DNA from: Micromonospora sp. H61
GTDB taxonomy: Bacteria; Actinomycetota; Actinomycetes; Mycobacteriales; Micromonosporaceae
DNA: 43,642 bases
Assembly: GCF_018070325.1 (NCBI RefSeq)
Contig: NZ_JAGPXY010000057.1
Location: 1 to 43,642 of the forward strand
Direction of reading: 5' to 3'
In this document: positions 32,168 to 40,147 of the stretch, piece after piece
How positions within the stretch are numbered: the first letter of the stretch is position 1
Layout of the letters: each line of letters starts with the position of its first letter
Translations under genes and position numbers: made by a program
Notes under the pieces: model-generated
What the model saw: the letters and a program-made list of their open reading frames with translations, nothing else
Told to the model about the DNA's origin: nothing
Databases searched by the model: none

Positions 32168-32353
32168 TCAGCCGCGCTGATCCAAGGCGTCGACAGCGGT
32201 CGTGGCCGGCTGGGCCGGCTTCACCGCGAACGGGTGGCGCAGTCGCCGCATGGCCTCCTCGCTGCTGTCGAAGGTCACCGCCGGTCCGTCCAGCACGTCA
32301 CCGTGGGACGTGGCGAGGAACAGGGCGGGTCGACCGTTGTCGTTCGATGTCAT
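32168..32353 (-). CDS. Small hypothetical protein
   Basis: A 61-residue soluble protein. The first 45 residues (GRPALFLATSHGDVLDGP, then VTFDSSEEAMRRLRHPF) have a compact strand-helix look; the tail is Ala/Pro-rich. ATG 32353 is preceded by AGGAT at a workable distance, and a CTTTCGTAGA element similar to the sigma-factor upstream repeats lies just upstream. I recognise no family. It sits between the SigB-type gene and the ECF fusion, in the same direction as the former, and could be a stress-regulated protein. Codon bias is acceptable but the short length leaves doubt. Confidence 0.5.
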   Translation of the reverse strand: MTSNDNGRPALFLATSHGDVLDGPAVTFDSSEEAMRRLRHPFAVKPAQPATTAVDALDQRG

Positions 32354-32674
32354 GCAGGGATCCTGTCTCTACGAAAGGGGTGCGTCTGGGGCCTCGGCAA
32401 CGTCGGCCGTGCGACCTGGTGACGCTTCGGCGCACACGCTGGCGCCCGAATGCTGGTGTCCTGTGCACGGGCGAGCGCCCGGCGACACCGACACCCCGCA
32501 CCATACCCGCCACCGCCACCACATATGCGCCGGCGACGGACCCGTCTCGCTTGTGGCGAGCCGGCGGCCCGGGAATTCTGTAATCCCACCCGCTGCCGCG
32601 AGTCTCCGATCTTGAGGGCGGTCAGCACACCCAGCGTGGGCGCCGCGCGGATCAGCATCCAAGGAGTGAGACCC
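32354..32674. other. Intergenic region between the small gene and the ECF fusion gene
   Basis: These 321 bp separate divergent genes. I see no convincing coding sequence. A GGAATT element (32572-32577) recalls ECF -35 boxes but the nearest GTC-containing -10 is about 21 bp away, too far. An AAGGAG ribosome site (32661-32666) serves the next gene. Confidence 0.5.
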
Positions 32675-34558
32675 ATGTCGTCAGCCGGTCGAGCACTGCC
32701 CGATGTCGGGTTGGTCGTCGCGGCCCGGCAGGGCGACCAGCGCGCTCTCGACGACGTCGTCGCGGCCTCGCTCCCGCTGGTCTACAACATCGTCGGGCGT
32801 GCGCTGCGCGGGCACGCCGACGTCGACGACGTGGTCCAGGAGACGTTGGTACGGGTGATCCGGTACCTGCCCGCGCTCAACGACCCGGCGGCATACCGGT
32901 CCTGGCTGGTGGCGATCACCATCCGCCAGGTGCGTGACTGGGAGACGCGCCGGCGTGTCGCGCTCAACCGCGATGCCGGTCTCGACGCGATCCACAACGT
33001 GCCCGACCCCGCCTCCGACTTCGCGGGGATGACCATCCTCCGGCTCGGCCTCACCGACCAACGACGCGAGGTCGCCGAGGCGACCCGCTGGCTCGACCCG
33101 GACGACCAGGAACTGCTCTCGCTGTGGTGGCTGGAGGAGACCGGCGAGATCACCCGGAACGAGGTCGCCGACGCGCTCGGGCTGTCACCCGGGCACGTCG
33201 CGGTGCGGATCCACCGGATGAAGGAGCAGATCCAGAGCGCCCGCGGCGTCGTACGCGCGCTCCGCGCCCGCCCCGGCTGCCCGGACCTGGGAGCCGTGAC
33301 CGCCGAGTGGGACGGCACGCCCAGCTCGCTGTGGCGCAAGCGACTGGCTCGACACGTCCGCGACTGCGCGTTCTGCGGACGGCTGGGCACCACCCTGCTG
33401 CCGATCGATCGGCTGCTCGCCGGTATGCCGTTGCTGCCGCTGCCGGCGGGTCTCGGCGCCCACCTGCCGAGCGCGGCCACCCCGGCAGCCGCCGCGCAGG
33501 CCGTCGCGCCGCCTGGCCCGACGGCCGGACCCGCCGCCGGGTCGACCCCACCGGGCGCGGTGCCCACCGATGCGGGCGGCGGCCCGAGCGTCGTCGACCT
33601 CGCGGTGAACCGGCCCCGTGGCCTCGTACCGTCCCTCGCCGCCGGTGTGGCCGCCGCCGTCCTGGCCATCACCATGGCGGTGGTGATCCTGCCGGACGAG
33701 CCGTCCGCACCCTCGTGGGCGGCGCCGCCGTCTGCCGCGCCCACCGCCGTCGCCGCCCCGAGCGTCGCGCCCTCGCCGAGCGCACGGCCCTCGTCGAAGG
33801 CTGCGGTCGCGCCGGCGGTCAGCTCCGCCCGCAAGGGCGTCGGGGTGTGGAACTTCGCCGGGGCGAGTCAGGCGTTGGCGAACTCCAAGGCCGGCTGGTA
33901 CTACACCTGGGGCACCCAGCACCCGGGGATCAGCACGCCGCGCGGTGCGACGTTCGTGCCGATGATCCGCAGCGCGGAGAACGTCACCGCCGCGGAGCTG
34001 GCACGGGCCAAGGCCGCCGGGCCGTACCTGCTCACCTTCAACGAGCCGGACATGCCCGAGCAGGCGAACATGACAGTCGAGCAGGCGTTGGACCTGTGGC
34101 CGCAGCTGATGGCGACGGGCAGCAAACTGGGCAGCCCGGCGGTCGCCTGGGGCGGGCCGGACCCGCAGGGTTGGCTGGACAGGTTCATGACCGGCGCGCA
34201 GGCCCGGGGCCACCGGGTGGACTTCATCACGCTGCACTGGTTCGGCGCCGACTTCACGACCGCCACTGCGGTGGCCCAACTCCGGCAGTACCTCCAGGCC
34301 GTCTACCAGCGCTACCGGAAGCCGATCTGGCTGACCGAGTTCGCGCTGATCCGCTTCGCCGGGGGCGGTTCGCAGTTTCCCACTCAGCAGCAGCAGGCGG
34401 CCTTCCTCACGGCGGCCACCGCCATGCTCGGCCAACTCCCCTACCTCCAGCGCTACGCCTGGTTCGGGCTACCCGCCACGGACAAGGACCGGTCCGGGTT
34501 GTTCAGCGACGGGACCGAGGCGACAGTGGTCGGCCGCGCGTTCCAAGCCGCCCGTTGA
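32675..34558 (+). CDS. ECF sigma factor fused to zinc-motif segment, transmembrane helix and GH128-like domain
   Basis: A single 627-residue reading frame. Residues about 10-95 are sigma region 2 (VVAARQGDQRALDDVV, DVDDVVQETLVRVIRYL, YRSWLVAITIRQVRDWE) and about 135-195 region 4 (LDPDDQELLSLWWLEETG, VADALGLSPGHVAVRIHRMK). Residues 227-234 hold H-x3-C-x2-C (His227, Cys231, Cys234), like the zinc motif of ZAS anti-sigma factors. A Pro/Ala linker, one transmembrane helix (about 317-340) and a Ser/Ala/Pro stalk follow. Residues about 389-627 are a GH128/Asl1-like glycosidase, with Glu457 in LTFNEPDMPEQ and Glu555 in PIWLTEFAL as acid/base and nucleophile. AAGGAG precedes ATG 32675. The topology suggests a membrane-held sigma factor sensing extracellular beta-glucan. 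Release would require proteolysis, which is inferred. Confidence 0.9.
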   Translation: MSSAGRALPDVGLVVAARQGDQRALDDVVAASLPLVYNIVGRALRGHADVDDVVQETLVRVIRYLPALNDPAAYRSWLVAITIRQVRDWETRRRVALNRDAGLDAIHNVPDPASDFAGMTILRLGLTDQRREVAEATRWLDPDDQELLSLWWLEETGEITRNEVADALGLSPGHVAVRIHRMKEQIQSARGVVRALRARPGCPDLGAVTAEWDGTPSSLWRKRLARHVRDCAFCGRLGTTLLPIDRLLAGMPLLPLPAGLGAHLPSAATPAAAAQAVAPPGPTAGPAAGSTPPGAVPTDAGGGPSVVDLAVNRPRGLVPSLAAGVAAAVLAITMAVVILPDEPSAPSWAAPPSAAPTAVAAPSVAPSPSARPSSKAAVAPAVSSARKGVGVWNFAGASQALANSKAGWYYTWGTQHPGISTPRGATFVPMIRSAENVTAAELARAKAAGPYLLTFNEPDMPEQANMTVEQALDLWPQLMATGSKLGSPAVAWGGPDPQGWLDRFMTGAQARGHRVDFITLHWFGADFTTATAVAQLRQYLQAVYQRYRKPIWLTEFALIRFAGGGSQFPTQQQQAAFLTAATAMLGQLPYLQRYAWFGLPATDKDRSGLFSDGTEATVVGRAFQAAR

Positions 34559-34572
34559 GCACCGGCGAACGG

Positions 34573-35235
34573 ATGGACGAGCAGATCATGGTGGTGCGCC
34601 GAGGGCGTCGCGTACGGGCCGGGCGGCTGGTCGGCGTCGTCGCGACCCTGGTCGCCACAGCATTGGCCGTCGGGCTCAGTCAGGGCTGGGGCCGCACCGA
34701 CCAGGCACCAGCAGCGTCGTCGGTAGCAGCGTCGCCGACCGCTGCGGTGCCGACCGCGCAGGTGGTGCTCAACGGCACCGACGACGCCTTCATCCAACTG
34801 CTGATTCCGATGAACGAGGGCGCGCTCGCGCTGATCGACCAGCTCGACAACCGCCCGGCGGATCCGTGGCTGCGGGCCCTCCTCGGCGAGGTCCGGAAGG
34901 CCCATCAGGCGGAGTTGCGGGACCTGCGTGGGCTGTTGGCAGCGGGCAACGTGCCGGAGCTGAACATCCACGAGGGGCATCAGATGCCCGGCATGGTCAC
35001 CGAGGCCAGCCTCGCCGAGCTACGAGCCGCGTCCGACGCGGAGGTGTCGTCCCGGGCGGCTGGTCTGATCCGGGCGCACCTCGCGCAGACAGTGGTGCTG
35101 TGCCGGGGCGAGCAGGCCGCCGGGGGAAGCCCGGAGCTGAAGGCGCTCGCCGGCCGGATCCAGCAGGCGCGGGCCGCCGAGCTGAACACGCTGGACAACC
35201 GGCCCGGCGCGCCCACCGCCGCTCCGGGCGGCTGA
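34573..35235 (+). CDS. DUF305-like secreted or membrane-anchored protein, degenerate
   Basis: A 220-residue protein with one N-terminal hydrophobic segment (LVGVVATLVATALAVGLSQG) and a helical ferritin-like body resembling DUF305. Readable elements are DDAFIQLLIPMNEGALALIDQ, LLGEVRKAHQAELRDLRGLL and HEGHQMPGMVTEASLAELR. The family's paired His residues (normally MIPHH and a second HH) are replaced here (LIPMNEG), so metal or copper binding is doubtful; the HxxxGM segment is kept. The start is uncertain: ATG 34573 has a weak site, and a GTG-rich start five codons later is possible. It follows the ECF fusion by 14 bp and is probably in its operon. Confidence 0.7.
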   Translation: MDEQIMVVRRGRRVRAGRLVGVVATLVATALAVGLSQGWGRTDQAPAASSVAASPTAAVPTAQVVLNGTDDAFIQLLIPMNEGALALIDQLDNRPADPWLRALLGEVRKAHQAELRDLRGLLAAGNVPELNIHEGHQMPGMVTEASLAELRAASDAEVSSRAAGLIRAHLAQTVVLCRGEQAAGGSPELKALAGRIQQARAAELNTLDNRPGAPTAAPGG

Positions 35236-35259
35236 ACATGCGGCCCAGAGGACCGGCCG

Positions 35260-35958
35260 ATGCGGACGTCTGACCTGCACACCGACGTCCACCCCCCGTC
35301 CCGGGCGTCCCGTCCCGCCCACCGTGCCGTCACGTCGGACGCCGTCCGCCCCTTGCGGCGCGCGACGCACCGGACCCGCAGCGCGGCACCGGCCGACGCG
35401 GTCATGCCGATGCCGGCGGCCGGTTGGCGCGGCGGCCACCGTCGCGCCGCCGGCCGGGCCACCATCGTCGCCTCGGTTCTGACGGTCAGTCTCGGATGGC
35501 TGGTCGCGATCCTCGTCGCACCGCACGTGACCCTCTCTCCGGGTGCGCGGATGGTCGCCCTCTTCTGCCACCTGACCTGCCTCGTGGTGGGCTTCGGCGC
35601 GGTGCTGACGGTGGACTGGTTCAGCCTCCGCTGGCTGCTGCGCCAGGAACCGCTCGGCACCGTGCTGACCGCCGCCCGCGGAGCGCACCTGCTCATCTGG
35701 CTGGGTCTGGTGGGTCTGCTCGCCAGTGGGGCCGCCCTCGGACCGGACACGTCGTCCGGGCTGGTCTGGGTCAAGTTGCTGGCGGTGCTCGTGGTCGGCG
35801 TCAACGGGCTGTTCCTCGGCCGGGTCCGGGATCGACTCGTGGCCGTGCAGGGCCGCCCACCCTGGTCCGCCCTGCTGCCCGGCGTCGCCGCCGCCACGAT
35901 CTCGCAGCTCGCCTGGTGGACCGCGACCCTCGTCGGCTTCTGGAACGCCAACGGCTGA
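35260..35958 (+). CDS. Multi-pass membrane protein of unknown function
   Basis: A 232-residue protein with about 70 basic N-terminal residues and then four to five transmembrane helices: IVASVLTVSLGWLVAILVA, ARMVALFCHLTCLVVGFGAV, AARGAHLLIWLGLVGLLA, LVWVKLLAVLVVGVNGLFLG and a C-terminal helix. The helix with FCHLTCLVVGFG followed by WFSLRWLLRQE resembles small four-helix heme or redox membrane proteins, but I cannot name a family. AGAGGA precedes ATG 35260, 24 bp after the DUF305-like gene. Stop converges on the siderophore acyltransferase gene with a 22-base gap. Confidence 0.75.
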   Translation: MRTSDLHTDVHPPSRASRPAHRAVTSDAVRPLRRATHRTRSAAPADAVMPMPAAGWRGGHRRAAGRATIVASVLTVSLGWLVAILVAPHVTLSPGARMVALFCHLTCLVVGFGAVLTVDWFSLRWLLRQEPLGTVLTAARGAHLLIWLGLVGLLASGAALGPDTSSGLVWVKLLAVLVVGVNGLFLGRVRDRLVAVQGRPPWSALLPGVAAATISQLAWWTATLVGFWNANG

Positions 35959-35980
35959 CAGTCGCCGGCTGCGTCGCTGG

Positions 35981-36541
35981 TCAGGCCGGCGTCGGGTGCC
36001 TCTCCGCGAACCGGGCGCGGGTCAGGAACGCGAGTTGGGCCCGCTTGTCCGGCATGTCGATCTCGGAGTCGAAGGTGAAGCCCTCGATCTCCAGTCGGCG
36101 TAGGGCGAGGTGGTTGCGGACGTCCGGCTCCACGACGATCCGCTGCGCGGCCGGATCGCGGAACAGGAAGCGGGCGACGGCCGGGCCGGCCGCGTTGGTG
36201 AGGCTGCGGGCGAGGCGTCGGTCGGGGCTGAGCAGCAGGTGCATCCCCACGTCGCCGGGCTGGACGGGGTAGCGCTCGCCGACCGGGTCCGCCTCGGGCT
36301 GATAGCTCTGGAAGAGGCCGACCGGCTCCCCGTCGACAGTGATCAGGTACGCGTGGTGCGTGGGCAGACTGTCCACAAAGGCGTAGATCTCGCGGACCTC
36401 TTCGAGGGTGTGCGAACCCATGCCCCAGAAGGAGTTGCGGGGCAGGGTCACCCAACCGTGCAGAAGGGCGGCGTCCCGGTCCGGGTCCACGGTCACCAAC
36501 GACAGCTCGCCGAGACCGGCGATCTTCTCCTGGTACGTCAT
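35981..36541 (-). CDS. Siderophore N-acyltransferase, IucB/RhbD-like GNAT
   Basis: A 186-residue GNAT acyltransferase of the siderophore-biosynthesis type (IucB/AlcB/RhbD family). Typical elements are LLHGWVTLPRNSFWGMG, YLITVDGEPVGLFQSYQPEAD, GDVGMHLLLSP, RIVVEPDVRNHLALRRLEIEGF and the tail DKRAQLAFLTR. It should acylate an N-hydroxylated diamine or amino acid to give a hydroxamate. AGAGGAC precedes ATG 36541; a longer ATG at 36574 would run into the iron box. It is divergent from the siderophore-interacting protein, sharing the IdeR-like box. The amine hydroxylase and decarboxylase expected for the pathway are not in the window. Confidence 0.9.
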   Translation of the reverse strand: MTYQEKIAGLGELSLVTVDPDRDAALLHGWVTLPRNSFWGMGSHTLEEVREIYAFVDSLPTHHAYLITVDGEPVGLFQSYQPEADPVGERYPVQPGDVGMHLLLSPDRRLARSLTNAAGPAVARFLFRDPAAQRIVVEPDVRNHLALRRLEIEGFTFDSEIDMPDKRAQLAFLTRARFAERHPTPA

Positions 36542-36575
36542 CGGGCGCTGTCCTCTGTTCCATCCGGGGCGCAAC

Positions 36576-36594
36576 TTAGGTTAACCTCCCCTAA
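36576..36594. promoter_or_regulatory. IdeR/DmdR-like iron box 1
   Basis: TTAGGTTAACCTCCCCTAA matches the 19-bp IdeR/DmdR1 consensus (TTAGGTTAGGCTAACCTAA) at 15 positions. It lies between the divergent acyltransferase and siderophore-interacting genes and should repress both when iron is plentiful. Confidence 0.75.
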
Positions 36595-36622
36595 CCAAGG
36601 ATGACCTTACCTGGAGGGGTGC

Positions 36623-37333
36623 GTGAAACGGAACTGGGAGGCCCTGGTCCTCAAGGCCATGGGAGGGCGGGACTTTCAGTTGACCGTCCTGAGCACCGAG
36701 TCGATCGACGGGCACTACCAGCGGCTCCTCCTGGACGGGGGCGGCCTGCTGGAGACGTGCGGGGTGCACCCCACGATGTGGATCCGGCTGTGGTTCGACA
36801 ACGACGGCAGGGCCCACCAGCGCGCGTACACGCTGGTGGACCCCGATCCGGCCACCGGCCGATTCACACTCGAATTCGCCATCCACGACGGCTGTGCGGC
36901 CCGCTGGGCCACCACGGCCAAGGTCGGCGACACCATCAGCGCGACAATGCAGGGCAGCGCCTTCGAGCTGCCCGACCCCGCGCCCGAGCACCTCTACCTG
37001 GTCGGCGACGCGGCCTCGCTGCCTGCGGTGAACAGTCTGCTCGACGCCGGTGCCGACATTCCGGCGACGGTGTGGCTGGAGTACGCCCACGAGGGCGAGA
37101 AGGCACTCGCGCTGCGGGCCCGGGCGCACCACGACGTCACCTGGGTGCCAAGGCGCGACGCGGGTCAGCATCTCGTGGACACGGTCTGCGCGGCAGTGCC
37201 GACCAGCGGCGCTGGCCACTACTGGGTGGCCTGCGAGGCGGCCACCACCCGGGGCATCACCCGACACCTGCGCAAGACGCTGGGCGTCGACAAGGACCGG
37301 CTGACCTCCCTCGGCTACTGGAAAGCGGCATGA
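36623..37333 (+). CDS. Siderophore-interacting protein (ferric-siderophore reductase, SIP/ViuB type)
   Basis: A 236-residue FAD/NAD(P)H flavoprotein of the siderophore-interacting (ViuB/YqjH) family. The flavin motif RAYT is at 67-70 (HQRAYTLVDPD), followed by FAIHDGCAARWATTAKVGD, then the nucleotide domain LYLVGDAASLPAVNSLLDA and a C-terminal HYWVACEAATTRGITRHLR. It releases iron from imported ferric siderophores in the cytosol. GTG 36623 follows GGAGGGG. An IdeR-like box lies 28 bp upstream. The stop overlaps the start of the MFS importer (ATGA), so uptake and reduction are coupled. Confidence 0.92.
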   Translation: MKRNWEALVLKAMGGRDFQLTVLSTESIDGHYQRLLLDGGGLLETCGVHPTMWIRLWFDNDGRAHQRAYTLVDPDPATGRFTLEFAIHDGCAARWATTAKVGDTISATMQGSAFELPDPAPEHLYLVGDAASLPAVNSLLDAGADIPATVWLEYAHEGEKALALRARAHHDVTWVPRRDAGQHLVDTVCAAVPTSGAGHYWVACEAATTRGITRHLRKTLGVDKDRLTSLGYWKAA

Positions 37334-38601
37334 AGGGCCGGCTCGGCACCCTGACCGCGCTGTACGTCACCCAGTACCTCGGCGTCGGCTTCATCACCGT
37401 CGGGCTCACCGCCATCCTGCGCGACGGTGGTACCTCGCTGGACACGCTGGCGCTGTTGCAGATCGTCGGCCTGATCTGGCCCATCAAGTTCCTCTGGGCG
37501 CCGATCCTCGACCGGTACGGCTCACGGCACCGCGGCCACTACCGGTCCTGGCTGCTCGTGCTCCAGACCGCCCTGGTGCTCGCCCTGCTGGCGCTGCTGC
37601 CGTTCGCCAGCCCGGCCGACGCACTCGGCCCGATCATCGCGATCTGCGCCGCGTACGTGTTCTTCTCGGCCACCCAGGACATCGCCGTGGACGCCGTCGC
37701 GGTCCGGATGCTGGCCGACTCGGCCCGGGGCACCGGCAACGGCATCCAGGTCGCCGCGAGCTACCTCGGCAACCTGCTCGGTGGTGGAGCCTGCGTCCTG
37801 GTCTACGACCAGTTCGGCTGGGTGCCGGCGATCGGCCTGCTGGCCGCGATGACAGCGGTCGGTCTGCTGGTGGTGTGGCGGTTCCGGGAGCCTCCCCGTA
37901 CCGATCGGGTGGAACGAATCGGCGCTGCCTACCGGGCGTTGCTGTCGGTGTTCGGCCAGCCGGGCTGCCGGTGGTGGACCTTCGGTGTGGTGCCGCTGGT
38001 GTACGTCGGTGCGGGCATGGCGTACGCCCTGGTCACCCCGGCGCTGGTCGACGCCGGGTGGTCGTTGGGTCGGATCGGCGTCGTCACCGGCGTGGTGATC
38101 AGCGCCCCGGCCATCGTGGCGGGCCTGGTCGCGGGTCTCGGGATCGGGCGGTTCGGGCGCGGTGGCGTGCTGGTGGTCGGCGGCGTGGCGCTCACGGTGT
38201 CGACGTTGTTGCTGCTGCCGCTGATGAACGGCAGGGCTCCGCTGGGCGGAACGGTCGCCGCGCTCTGCTGCTTCATGGTGGCCTACACCATCGCCAACGT
38301 CGTGCTCTACACGGTCAACATGGACTACTCCCGGCCCGACACCGGCGGCACCGACTTCACGGTGCTGTCGTCGTTCGGCCTGGTCTGCTCGTTCGTGGCC
38401 GCGTCCATCGGTCTCGCGGCGGCCGAGCGGGTCGGCTATCCGGCGGTAGCTGTCGCGGCCATCGTGCTGGTGGCCGCCGGGGTCGCCCTCGGCCTCTCCC
38501 ACCAGCGGCGATTCCCGCACCGGCCCGGCCCCGCCGTCGGCCCGACCGCCGAGCCGCCCACCGAGCAGCCCGCAGTGGACGGCGTCAAGGCGGTGGCGTG
38601 A
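37330..38601 (+). CDS. MFS transporter, RhtX/FptX/AmpG-like (siderophore uptake)
   Basis: A 423-residue transporter with about 12 transmembrane helices. The opening LTALYVTQYLGVGFITVGLTAILRD and PIKFLWAPILDRYG with FFSATQDIAVDAVAVRML resemble the PAT group that includes AmpG and the siderophore importers RhtX and FptX. It is a plausible single-component permease for a ferric siderophore crossing the cytoplasmic membrane. It lies between a siderophore reductase and an exporter, with four-base overlaps on both sides (ATGA, GTGA). Direction of transport is inferred from family. Confidence 0.85.
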   Translation: MKGRLGTLTALYVTQYLGVGFITVGLTAILRDGGTSLDTLALLQIVGLIWPIKFLWAPILDRYGSRHRGHYRSWLLVLQTALVLALLALLPFASPADALGPIIAICAAYVFFSATQDIAVDAVAVRMLADSARGTGNGIQVAASYLGNLLGGGACVLVYDQFGWVPAIGLLAAMTAVGLLVVWRFREPPRTDRVERIGAAYRALLSVFGQPGCRWWTFGVVPLVYVGAGMAYALVTPALVDAGWSLGRIGVVTGVVISAPAIVAGLVAGLGIGRFGRGGVLVVGGVALTVSTLLLLPLMNGRAPLGGTVAALCCFMVAYTIANVVLYTVNMDYSRPDTGGTDFTVLSSFGLVCSFVAASIGLAAAERVGYPAVAVAAIVLVAAGVALGLSHQRRFPHRPGPAVGPTAEPPTEQPAVDGVKAVA

Positions 38602-40097
38602 CCACCGTCCAGCCGGCCACCGACACCGCGACACCGGCACGACTGCCACAGCGATGGCTCATCCTGGCCGTGCTGTGCGTCGCGCAACTGGTGGTGGTGT
38701 TGGACAACACGGTGCTGACAGTGGCGGTGCCGGTGCTCACCACCGAGTTGGGTGCCAGCACCGCCGAGGTGCAGTGGATGCTCAACGCGTACGCGTTGGT
38801 GCTGTCCGGGTTGCTGCTCACCGCAGGTAGCGCCGCCGACCGGTACGGCCGTCGTCGGATGCTGCTCGCCGGGCTGGTCCTGTTCGGGGTCGGCTCGCTG
38901 GCCGCCGGTCTGGCCAGCACCAGCGGACAGTTGATCGCCGCGCGGGCCGGGATGGGCGTCGGTGGGGCGCTGCTGGTCACCGCGACGCTCGCGGTGGCGA
39001 TGCAGGTCTTCGACGCCGCCGAGCGATCCCGGGCGATCGGCATCTGGGCCGCCACCAGCGCGTTGGGCTTCGCCATCGGGCCACCGATCGGCGGCACGAT
39101 CCTCGCGCATCTGCCGTGGGGCGCGATCTTCCTGATGAACGTGCCGATCGTGCTGGTCTGCCTGTTCGTCGGTCGTGCGCTGGTCCCCGAGTCCCGCGGG
39201 CCGGCCGGCGGTCGACTCGACGTGCTCGGCGCGCTGCTCTCCACCGCCGGCCTGACCGCTGTCGTCTGGGCGATCATCTCCGGGCCGGAGCGCGGGTGGG
39301 CGTCGACGGAGGTGATCGGCGCGGCGGTTGTCGGCGTACTCCTGCTCGGGATCTTCGTGCGGTGGGAGCGACGGATCGCGCACCCGATGCTGGACATGCG
39401 CTTCTTCCGGGACCGGCGCTTCGTCGGTGCGATCTCCGGCGTCGTGCTGATCACGTTCGGCGCGACCGGCGCGCTGTTCCTGCTCACCCAGCACCTCCAG
39501 TTCGTCAGGGGTTATCCCGCCTGGGAGGCCGGTCTGCGGATGGCGCCCTTCGCGCTGTCCATCGTGCTGCTCAACGTCAGTGGCGTCGTCGCGAGTGTGA
39601 TCCGCCGGCTCGGCCTGGCGGTCGCCATCGCCGTTGGCATGACGCTGCTCGCGGCCGGTCTCGCGCTGGTCACCCTCTTCCCGTCCGACGGGTACGGGGT
39701 GCTGCTGGTCGGGCTGCTCGTCATGGGTGTCGGTTGCGCGCTTGCCAATCCGGCCATCGTCGAGGCGGTGATGAGCGCGATCCCGGCGGCGAAGGCCGGC
39801 GCGGGCGCGGGTGTCGACGGCACCATGACCGAGGTCGGCAGCAGCCTCGGCATCGCGGTGCTGGGTGCCGTGCTGAACGCCCGGTTCGCGGCGCTGCTGC
39901 CGGCGGCCCTGGCCGGCGCCGGGTCGTTTCCCGCGGCTCTCGCCGCCGCCGGTGAAGGAACCGAGCGGGAGGTCGTGACTGTCGCCTTCGCCTCGGCGCT
40001 GGAGACGGGGCAGTTGGTGGGCGCGGCTGCGGTGTTGATCGGTGGCCTGGTCGCCGCCGGGTTGCTACACCGGGCAGATCGCACCAAAACCTCCTAA
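38598..40097 (+). CDS. MFS exporter, DHA2 family (candidate siderophore export)
   Basis: A 499-residue DHA2-type MFS protein with about 14 helices. It has LDNTVLTVAVPVLTTEL in helix 1, LNAYALVLSGLLLTAG in helix 2, the loop ADRYGRRRMLLAG, and GFAIGPPIGG in helix 5. It starts at GTG 38598 inside the importer's stop, and its TAA is followed directly by the second iron box. The location between uptake and biosynthetic genes suggests export of the newly made siderophore, by analogy with MFS exporters of hydroxamate loci. Related to, but clearly distinct from, the HxlR-controlled pump at 16,537. Confidence 0.9.
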   Translation: MTTVQPATDTATPARLPQRWLILAVLCVAQLVVVLDNTVLTVAVPVLTTELGASTAEVQWMLNAYALVLSGLLLTAGSAADRYGRRRMLLAGLVLFGVGSLAAGLASTSGQLIAARAGMGVGGALLVTATLAVAMQVFDAAERSRAIGIWAATSALGFAIGPPIGGTILAHLPWGAIFLMNVPIVLVCLFVGRALVPESRGPAGGRLDVLGALLSTAGLTAVVWAIISGPERGWASTEVIGAAVVGVLLLGIFVRWERRIAHPMLDMRFFRDRRFVGAISGVVLITFGATGALFLLTQHLQFVRGYPAWEAGLRMAPFALSIVLLNVSGVVASVIRRLGLAVAIAVGMTLLAAGLALVTLFPSDGYGVLLVGLLVMGVGCALANPAIVEAVMSAIPAAKAGAGAGVDGTMTEVGSSLGIAVLGAVLNARFAALLPAALAGAGSFPAALAAAGEGTEREVVTVAFASALETGQLVGAAAVLIGGLVAAGLLHRADRTKTS

Positions 40098-40116
40098 TAA
40101 GGGTAGGCTACCCTAA
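40098..40116. promoter_or_regulatory. IdeR/DmdR-like iron box 2
   Basis: TAAGGGTAGGCTACCCTAA matches the IdeR/DmdR1 consensus at 16 of 19 positions, 8 of 9 half-site pairs. It begins at the base after the exporter stop and precedes the biosynthetic genes by 31 bp, marking a second iron-regulated promoter. Confidence 0.8.
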
Positions 40117-40147
40117 TAGTCACATCGTGGTAGTCGACGGAGGCGGT

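Noticed and set aside
32572..32604. GGAATT and GAGTC upstream of the ECF fusion as an autoregulatory ECF promoter.
   Set aside because: The spacing of about 21 bp is longer than the 16-17 bp expected.
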